Source: Pseudomonadota bacterium (GTDB lineage: Bacteria; Pseudomonadota; Gammaproteobacteria; Steroidobacterales; Steroidobacteraceae). Taken from it: a DNA stretch of 24,410 nucleotides. This document shows positions 18,133-24,410 of this stretch, piece by piece. The notes under the pieces are model-generated. The model had not been told where the DNA came from and searched no databases. It saw only the letters and a list, made by a program, of their open reading frames with translations. Within the stretch, counting starts at the first letter, position 1. The number at the start of each line of letters is the position of its first letter. Made by a program: the position numbers and the translations under genes. Location of the stretch: positions 1 to 24,410 of the forward strand of contig JADJOO010000021.1 of assembly GCA_016713725.1 (NCBI GenBank). Reading direction: 5' to 3'.

Positions 18133-21100
18133 ATGCTCACCTTCAGGCGCTCCGCGCTATCAGATTTCCGGCTCGACAAAGTCCTGGCGGCCATCCGTGA
18201 ACGGGTTGCGTACGTCGAATCGGTCGACGCCCGTTACATCCATCTGGTCGAGGTCTCGGCCGCTGTCGGCGGAACAGCGCACCATCGTCGAGGCGCTGCT
18301 GCGTTATGCCCCGTCTGGGGAGGCAGATGACGAGTCGGGGGCACCCGCCAGGCAAGTTGCTGCTGGTCGTTCCGCGTTTCGGCACCGTGTCACCGTGGTC
18401 ATCGAAGGCGACCGACATCGCCCACGTTTGCGGCTCCTCGCAGTCACTCGCATCGAGCGCGGCGTCGCCTTTTTCATCGTGTCGTCGCAGCCGCTGAGCA
18501 AGGCCGACTACGCGCAGGTTGCCGCGGTCATTCACGACCGGATGACCGGAGGAGGTCCTCGATTCGATCGACGCCGCGGCAGGCCTGTTCGCACCAGCGC
18601 GCCGCAACCGCTCGCGACGGTGCCGGTGCTGGCGCAAGGTCGGGCGGCACTCGAAGTCGCCAACGCCGAACTCGGCCTGGCGCTGTCGCCGGACGAGATC
18701 GATTACCTGGTCGCCGCGTTTACCGGGCGGTTGCGGCGCGATCCGAGCGACGTCGAACTCATGATGTTCGCGCAGGCGAACTCCGAGCACTGCCGGCACA
18801 AGATCTTCAACGCGGACTGGATTGTCGACGGCAAGCGCAGCCCAAGTCGCTGTTCGGGATGATCCGCAACACGCATCAGGTCAGCGCCGAAGGCGTCCTC
18901 TCGGCCTATCGCGACAACGCGGCCGTCATCGAAGGCTGGCCCCGGGCCGTCGCTGGATTTCGCGCAGGCGGGTCACGGCGATTACGGGGCTCCGGACGGG
19001 TCCATCCGACATCCTGATGAAGGTGGAGACGCACAATCACCCGACGGCGATCTCGCCGTTTCCGGGCGCCGCGACCGGCGCCGGCGGCGAGATCCGCGAC
19101 GAAGGCGCGACCGGACGCGGTTCGGAAGCCGGAAGGCCGGTCTCGCCGGCTTCGGTCTCGAACCTGCGCATCCCCGGCTTCGGGGTCGAAACGCCCGGGC
19201 GTTCGCCCCTGCGGGGCTATCACAAGCCGATCATGATCGCGGGAGGCCTCGGCAACATTCGCCGTTCGCATGTCGAGAAGGCGCCTGTCGTCGCAGGCGC
19301 GAAGATCGTCGTGCTCGGTGGCCCGTCGATGCTGATCGGACTCGGCGGCGGTGCCGCGTCGTCGATGGGCGCGGGCTCCAGCTCGGCAGACCTCGATTTT
19401 GCGTCGGTGCAGCGCGGCAACCCCGAAATGCAGCGTCGCGCGCAGGAGGTCATCGACGCCTGCTGGGCGATGGGTGAGGAGAACCCGATCCTGCTCATCA
19501 CGACGTCGGTGCCGGCGGGCTCTCCAACGCGATTCCCGAATCGTGCGCGCAGCACCGGCGGCGGCCGCATCGACCTGCGCAAGATCCCGGGGGACGAGCC
19601 GGCATGTCGCCGCTCGAGATCTGGTGCAACGAGTCGCAGGAGCGCTACGTGCTGGTGGTCGCCGCGGAGCAGCTCGCTGCGTTGGCGCGCTCTGCGCGCG
19701 AGCGCTGCCCTTTCGCCGTGGTCGGCGACGTCGCCGACGATGCGCTGGCTCGGCGTGGCGATCCGCAGCTCGGCAACGCGCCGGTCGACATGCCGCTCGA
19801 GATCTGCTCGGCAAGCCGCCGAAGATGACGCGCGACGTCCAGCGCATCCCGACCCGCCGGCGACGGTTCTCGGCGGCAGGACCGCGTGACGGACGTGCGC
19901 GGGCTCGCGTTGCGCCTGCTGCGCCTGCCGACGGTCGCGAGCAAGACGTTCCTGATCACGATCGGCGACCGCACCGTCGGCGGCCTGATCAGTCGAGATC
20001 CGATGGTCGGTCCCTGGCAGGTCCCGGTGGCGACGTCGCGGCTGACGCGGATCATTCCTCGACGCCGGCGAGGCGATGGCGATGGGCGAGCGCACTCCGC
20101 TGGCGGTGCTCAACGCCCCCGCGTCGGCGCGCATGGCGGTCGGCGAGGCGCTGACCAACATCGTCGCGGCCGACATCCGCCGCGTCGAAGACCAGGTCGC
20201 CTCTCGGCGAACTGGATGGCCGCCTGCGGCACCCGGGAGAAGACGCGGACCTCTATGACACCGTGCACGCGGTCGGCGAGGAATTCTGCCCGGCCCTGGG
20301 GATCGGCATTCCGGTCGGCAAGGACTCGCTGTCGATGAGGACCTGGAGCGGGCCCGATGGCGCCATGGTGCTCGCCGGTGTCGCTGATCTCCGCGCCAGC
20401 CGGTCGAGGACGTCCGCCGTACGCTCACGCCCAGCTGCGACTCGATCGCGGCCCGACGGCTGCCTGACGCTCGTCGACCTCAGGGCCGGTCGCAATCGCC
20501 TGGGCGGTTCGTGCCTGGCGCAGGTCTATGGCCGCATCGGGGACGAAGCGCCGGACTGCGATGACGCCCGGCGTTGCGCGCTTCGTGAGCGCGGTCGGAC
20601 GGCTGCGAAGCAAGGGGCTGATGCTCGCCTACCACGACCGTTCGGACGGCGGGCTGTTCGCGACGCTGCTGCGGAAATGGCGTTCGCCGGGCACTGGCTC
20701 GGACTCACGTTGGCGACCCTGATCACTCTGCAGTCGTCCGGCCGAGGTCCTGTTCAGCGAAGAGCTGGGGGGCTGTGGTCCAGGTCGAGCCGCCGCGTCT
20801 CGCCGAAGTGCGGGCCGTGCTCGCTGGCGCGGGCCTGGGCCGCATGCGCGACAGCACCGCCAAGCGTTCGATCGCGTCGTCATCGCCGACGCCACGGCGG
20901 TCGATCTGGATACGCCGCGCAGCGAACTGCTCGGCATGGTCGAGACCAGCTACCGCCTGCAGCCGCTGCGCGACAATCCGGTCTGCGCGCACGAAGGAGG
21001 CGAAGCGGCGGACGTCACGGATCCATGAGCCCGGCCGTGTTGCGATCTCGCCGTTCGACCCCGCCGAGGGACGTCGCGGCGCCGGCGGCACTGCGCGGCG

Positions 21101-21874
21101 CGCAGGCCGCGATCGCGATCCTGCGCGAGCAGGGGGTCAACAGCCAGCTGGAGATGGCCGCGGCTTTCGATCTGCCGGGGTTCGTCCGGCCAGACGTCCA
21201 CATGACCGACCTGATCGCAGGCGCACGCGGCTCGGTACTTCCAGGTCGTGGTCGCCTGCGGCGGCTTTTCCTACGGCGACGTGCTCGGGCGCCGGCGAGG
21301 CTGGGCGAATCGGTCCTCTTCAACGCGGCGCTGCGCGAGAGTTCGCGAACTTCTTCGCGCGGTCCGACACGCTGCGCTCGGCGTCTGCAACGGCTGCCAG
21401 ATGCTGTCGACCTCAAGTCGCTGATCCCGGGTGCCGACCACTGGCCGCGGTTCGTCCGCAATCGTTCGAGCAGTTCGAGGGCCGCGTTGGCCTGGTCGAG
21501 GTCCTGGCGACGCCCTCGCTCTTCTTCAGCGGCATGGTGGGTTCCGGTTCTGCCGATCGCCGTCGCGCACGGCGAAGGGCGCGCGGAATTCGTGACGGGC
21601 GGCCCGGCGCGAGCGCGGCTGCGACCCACGGCGGGCTCGATTGGCCTGCGCTGGGTCGACGACCACGGGAAGCTGACTGAGACCTACCCGTCGAACCCGA
21701 AGGGTCGCCGGGCGGCATCACCGCTCTCACGACGACGGACGGGCGCGTGACGATCCTGATGCCGCACCCGAGCGCGTGTATCGCACGGTGCAGAACTCGT
21801 GGCACCCGGAAGACTGGGGCGAGGACGGCGGCTGGATGCGGATGTTCCGCAATGCTCGCGTCTGGGTGGACTGA
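18133..21874 (+). CDS. purL: Phosphoribosylformylglycinamidine synthase PurL, heavily frameshifted, internal deletion
   Basis: PurL converts FGAR, glutamine and ATP to FGAM in purine synthesis. ATG 18133 starts MLTFRRSALSDFRLDKVLAA. About twenty frame switches are needed, but the domains appear in order. The linker region reads VELMMFAQANSEHCRHKIFN. The synthetase domain has ILMKVETHNHPTAISPFPGA, GGEIRDEGATGRG, GLGGGAASSMGAGSSSADLD and SPLEIWCNESQERYVLVVAA, then KTFLITIGDRTVGGLISRDP, ARMAVGEALTNI, GIGIPVGKDSLSM and LMLAYHDRSDGG. The glutaminase domain has AAIAILREQGVNSQLEMAAA, ACGGFSYGDVLGAGE, GVCNGCQM with the nucleophile Cys, PIAVAHGEGRAEF, MPHPE and YRTVQNSWHPEDWGEDGGWM. It ends at TGA 21872-21874. 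The locus is 3742 bases against about 3888 for E. coli. The shortfall sits at about 19185-19205, where RIPGF runs almost directly into LRGYHKP. Frame switches are likely sequencing errors; the deletion may be too. Confidence 0.9.
19190..19203. repeat. Perfect 14-base palindrome at the purL deletion point
   Basis: AACGCCCGGGCGTT is self-complementary over its whole length. It lies exactly where about 48 codons of conserved PurL sequence are missing, between RIPGF and LRGYHKP. Confidence 0.6.
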
Positions 21875-21878
21875 GGAA

Positions 21879-21927
21879 GTGATTAGTGATTAGTGAGTAG
21901 TGATTAGTGAGTAGTGATTAGTGATTA
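21879..21927 (+). repeat. Seven tandem heptamers (GTGATTA/GTGAGTA)
   Basis: Seven exact 7-base units follow purL by 4 bases. Units 1, 2, 4, 6 and 7 are GTGATTA; units 3 and 5 are GTGAGTA. Because 7 is not a multiple of 3, the array places TGA or TAG stops in every forward frame, so it would end any read-through. Similar GTGATT-type heptamer arrays are, from memory, frequent between genes in xanthomonad genomes. Copy number is likely variable by slippage. Confidence 0.9.
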
Positions 21928-21929
21928 GT

Positions 21930-21968
21930 CGGAGGTGCATGCGTGCTGGACGCCTCAGCAGCTCCTCC
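21930..21968 (+). terminator. Weak hairpin after purL
   Basis: CGGAGGTGC (21930-21938) can pair with GCTCCTCCG (21960-21968) with one mismatch around a 21-base loop. There is no T-run, so it is at best a weak or factor-dependent terminator for purL. Confidence 0.2.
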
Positions 21969-21980
21969 GGCTAATCATAA

Positions 21981-22715
21981 TCACCTCCTCTCCACTCTAA
22001 CGGCTTGCCCGATGGGCGTGACATCGAGCGTTTCGTCGGCGAAGAACTTCCGCACCATCATTGCCTGCCTGCAGCTTGCCGCGCGCACTTGCGCACGTAG
22101 GCCTGATGCAGCTTTATGTCATGACGGAGTTCGAGCGGCACGCCGGCGCCGTTCGCATTCAATTCAGGCCACTGCGGCGGGGGATCCGCATCGCTGCTGA
22201 ACAGCACCTTTCACGATGCTGGTTGTTTCGTTGTCGATCTCGGCCATCTCGCGTGCCTCGACCCTGCTCGAAAGATGCGCAGCCTGCCGTTTTCGCCGAG
22301 GTCCTGGAATGCCGCTGTGCCGCGCGGCGCTGCACATCGAAGACTTGAAGGCGTTGAAGTGGCCTACGACGAATAGCAGCCGAGGGCTATCGCGCAGCAG
22401 CCGCTCGACTTTCTCGGGCGAAGTAGGTGAAGTTGAATTTCTCCTTCCCGCGCGCTCGAGCTCGACGAAGTTGTTAGCGAATTCGACGCGGTTGGCCGCG
22501 TACATCTTAACGGCGAACTGGAGGAAAGATTGGCGCGCTGCACGAATCAGCGATAGATGCCCACGTGATTAGGGCGGCTCGCGACGAAGGCGCTCGGAGT
22601 ACTGCAGGATCGAGACCGCAGTGATGTGTGAATGCACACCTGTGGCAGTGCGGGCGTGGGGCCGGGATGCGTTCGCAGATCGTGGTGCAGGCGACTGCTG
22701 GAATCATTTTGAGTT
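21981..22715 (-). CDS. Unrecognised frame-broken gene
   Basis: No single frame is long and I cannot name a family. When frames are joined on the minus strand, protein-like pieces follow one another: SILQYSERLRREPP (about 22615-22570), FLQFAVKMYAANRVEFANNF then VELERAG (22530-22460), KEKFNFTYFARE (about 22450-22415), VERLLRDSPRLLFVVGHFNA (about 22415-22355), AREMAEIDNETTSIVK (about 22260-22212), LFSSDADPPPQWPELNANGA, VPLELRHDIKLHQAYVRKC, and VRKFFADETLDVTPIGQAV near 22055-22000, with TGA at 21981-21983. The acidic/aromatic composition and ordered succession look like one real protein of about 200-240 residues with indels. The start is unknown. The plus strand shows no better reading. No signal peptide or catalytic motif was seen. 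Confidence 0.35.
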
Positions 22716-22809
22716 AGACGGACATCTTTATGCTCAGCCCTTGGTCCGAATCTTGTCGCCCCCAGTGTAGCGCATCGCCTTTGTAACTGCTTCGTTTGCC
22801 GGACGCGCG

Positions 22810-23458
22810 TCAAGCGCATATCGGCCTGGCCCGGTGCCGGGTCATGGGAACTTCGTACCAGGCGCCTGCCGCCCTGTGGCGGCCGCCAGGGTCCGTAGGC
22901 CCGTGAGCGTCGACGTGAGCTGCCCAGGATGCGTCCGGGCCTGTGCCCAGATGTCTTCACCCGCTTCTTCCTCGTCGCTCGGGGCAAAACTGCGGGACGA
23001 AGGCGGGAAGAGCAATGCGCCCGAAGCCGCAGCAGGCGAGGGTGTCAACGGCCGGTTCCGTGCGCAGGTAACGGCCGCTCAGCCGGTCCAGTCTGTCCGG
23101 CAACCCCAGTTGCGCGGCAAGGCCGGTCAGGCCAGCGTGCGCCCGTCGAGGCGCCATTCGTCGCCTGACATCTCGAACACCTGCATGGCCAATGGGCAGC
23201 CGGGTGAGCGTGACCCGGTACGTGCCGGAAGGCCCGGTCTGTTCGCAATGGACCTGTGCGATGAGGGCCTTTGGCTGCATCGACTCGTAGGTCTGCAGAT
23301 GCAGGACGGGCGGCCAGAGTCGATTGGCGACGAGCAGGAGCAGGATCGCAACAGCCACAAGGTTGCCGGCCCCACGGCCGGTGCGCGAGCCATCGGCTCA
23401 GGCTCAGGAGCAGGGCCCAGCAGGCCGAAGGCGACGCAGGCGCATTGACGCCCAGCAT
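22810..23458 (-). CDS. Small membrane protein, of the type often annotated 'multidrug transporter' (frameshifted)
   Basis: The gene begins 12 bases after the lyase stop (ATG 23458, start uncertain because frames switch in the first 100 bases). Two hydrophobic segments appear: one near LLLSLSRWLA and a clear helix LVAVAILLLLVANRLWPPVL (about 23365-23308). A soluble beta-rich part follows: TGPSGTYRVTLTRLPIG, a FEMSGDEWRLDGRTLALTGL stretch in another frame, LDRLSGRYLRTE, then LTGLRTLAAATGRQAP and WYEVPMTRHRARPICA with TGA at 22810-22812. The order of two helices, a 'GDEWQLDARVLKW'-like motif, a 'LERLSGRY' motif and a terminal 'YEV' strand resembles, from memory, small gammaproteobacterial proteins labelled multidrug transporters. 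That label has little support: two helices cannot make a pump. It may be cotranscribed with the lyase. Confidence 0.5.
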
Positions 23459-23470
23459 GCCGGCCTGCGC

Positions 23471-24410
23471 TCAGCCGGCCGGAATGAAGGCGAGGTGAAG
23501 CTCGCCCGAGTCGACGAGGCGGGGCGAGGTTCGCGATGTCGCGATCGAGTCGATGGTCGTCCGGCTGGTACGACACGTCCGCACCGCACTGGCATGCACG
23601 CGCCGCAGTTCCGCCGTGGTGGTGAGCGGAGTGCAGCGGGAGTCGAGCGCGTGGGCGGCGGCGAGCAATTCGATGCCCAGCACGACACCCCCGTTGTCGC
23701 AGATCCGGGCGAGCTTGCGGCCGCCCACGGCGCCATGCCCCCGTGGTCCTCCTGGCCCGCGGACGTCGGCAGAGAAGGCTGTCCACCACCGAGGCCGGGT
23801 GGGCGTACGTCTTGTTCTCCGAGACCAGCGCGGCTGCCGTGACGTGCGCGATCACGAAGCCCGACTCGAGCCCGGGTTCGGTCGTGAGGAACATGTTGAG
23901 GTTCGGAAGGGTTCCACGCGACGGTCGAAGCAGGTCGATGCGTCGCTCGGACCCGCTGGCGAGCTCCGCGACGGCGATCGCGAAAATCACTGATGAACCC
24001 CCTCGGCTCAGCATGGAAGTTGCCGCCGGACAGCTCGCCGAAGATCAGCGGGTTGTCGGAGACGCCGTTGATGGCCCCGCCGAGCACGTCACGCGCGTGG
24101 CACAACGTGTAATATCGACCGCCCCGAACACCTGTGGCATGCAGCGCACCGCGTAAGGATCCTGCACGCTCGCGGTTCTCGTGGCTGCGACGGATCTCGC
24201 TGTCGGATTCGAGCAGCGAACGGACGTGCGCCGCGCGGCGTCGATCAGCCAGGCAGTCGGCTCGCCTGCTGGTTAGAGTCGTCGAAGAAGGTGCGTGGCT
24301 GCCTGCCAATCTCCACCGTCATTGCGCAGCAAACCACGGTGCGTCGAACAACGACTCACGGCGCGAAACAGGCCATCGAGGGCCAGGGACAGGCTCAGCT
24401 GCGTGCCGTT
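23471..24410 (-). CDS. hutH: Histidine ammonia-lyase, C-terminal part (5' end beyond window, frameshifted)
   Basis: The enzyme removes ammonia from L-histidine to give urocanate, the first step of histidine breakdown; it acts in the cytoplasm. The window edge cuts the gene: the first visible residues are NGTQLSLSLALDGLFRA, so roughly 190 N-terminal residues, including the Ala-Ser-Gly that forms the MIO cofactor, lie outside. Pieces in order are LRCMPQVFGAVD, INGVSDNPLIFGELSGGNFH then AEP, LPNLNMFLTTEPGLESGFVI, AHVTAAALVSENKTYAHPAS, SLPTSAGQEDH, and LGIELLAAAHALDSR, ending IPAG and TGA 23471-23473. These are lyase signatures (NFHAEP, SENK, QEDH). QEDHGGM replaces the commoner QEDHVSM, possibly through base errors. 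A related aromatic amino acid lyase cannot be excluded. Several frame switches occur. Confidence 0.78.

Noticed and set aside
1..24410. CRISPR array, rRNA, insertion sequence, prophage genes
   Set aside because: No spaced repeats of 25-40 bases, no rRNA-like sequence and no transposase, integrase or phage structural motif was seen on either strand.

Overview
The window is high-GC DNA that most resembles a gammaproteobacterium of the xanthomonad, Steroidobacter or Woeseia type. The pointers are tadA, mltF and purL close together, a DUF1820 gene beside purL, a non-pyrrolysine MttB with a dimethylglycine-dehydrogenase-like partner, and a GTGATTA-type heptamer array. The genus is inference. Many genes read only if the frame is switched every 30 to 300 bases, although their motifs and stop positions are kept. 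Others (tadA, most of the beta-propeller gene, the long second part of the dehydrogenase) are clean. This patchiness fits uncorrected sequencing indels better than gene decay, so broken genes are given as whole loci with the frame switches noted.

Layout. 1-367: tail of an SdrD/Cna-B-type surface protein. 508-3467: large secreted or outer-membrane protein. 3464-4456: OmpA-type lipoprotein whose start overlaps the previous stop. 4459-5071: MntA/HepT-like nucleotidyltransferase and HEPN toxin-antitoxin pair. 5072-5666: no gene, but a tRNA-like fragment. 5667 to about 7165: lipoprotein sulfatase. 7309-9625 (-): secreted beta-propeller protein of the 'esterase-like activity of phytase' family. 9915-10382: tadA. 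10379-11776 (-): mltF, whose stop overlaps that of tadA. 11877-11969: tRNA-Ser(CGA). 12166-17569 (-): three genes transcribed in the order type VI FHA protein (tagH-like), mttB-family methyltransferase, FAD/folate dehydrogenase. 17691 to about 18113: DUF1820. 18133-21874: purL, with many frame switches and an internal deletion of about 48 codons. 21879-21927: seven heptamer repeats. About 21981-22715 (-): an unrecognised, frame-broken gene. 22810-23458 (-): small membrane protein. 23471-24410 (-): C-terminal part of a histidine/aromatic ammonia-lyase, cut by the window edge.

How the genes may work together. The first three genes look like one cell-surface unit. The mttB/dehydrogenase pair suggests demethylation of a quaternary amine such as glycine betaine: MttB removes one methyl group to a corrinoid protein, and the FAD/folate enzyme oxidises the dimethylglycine or sarcosine produced. 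Its tight linkage to a lone T6SS-type FHA gene is the oddest arrangement here. purL (purines), tadA (wobble inosine), mltF (cell wall) and the lyase (histidine breakdown) are housekeeping or catabolic. No CRISPR array, transposase, integrase or rRNA was seen.
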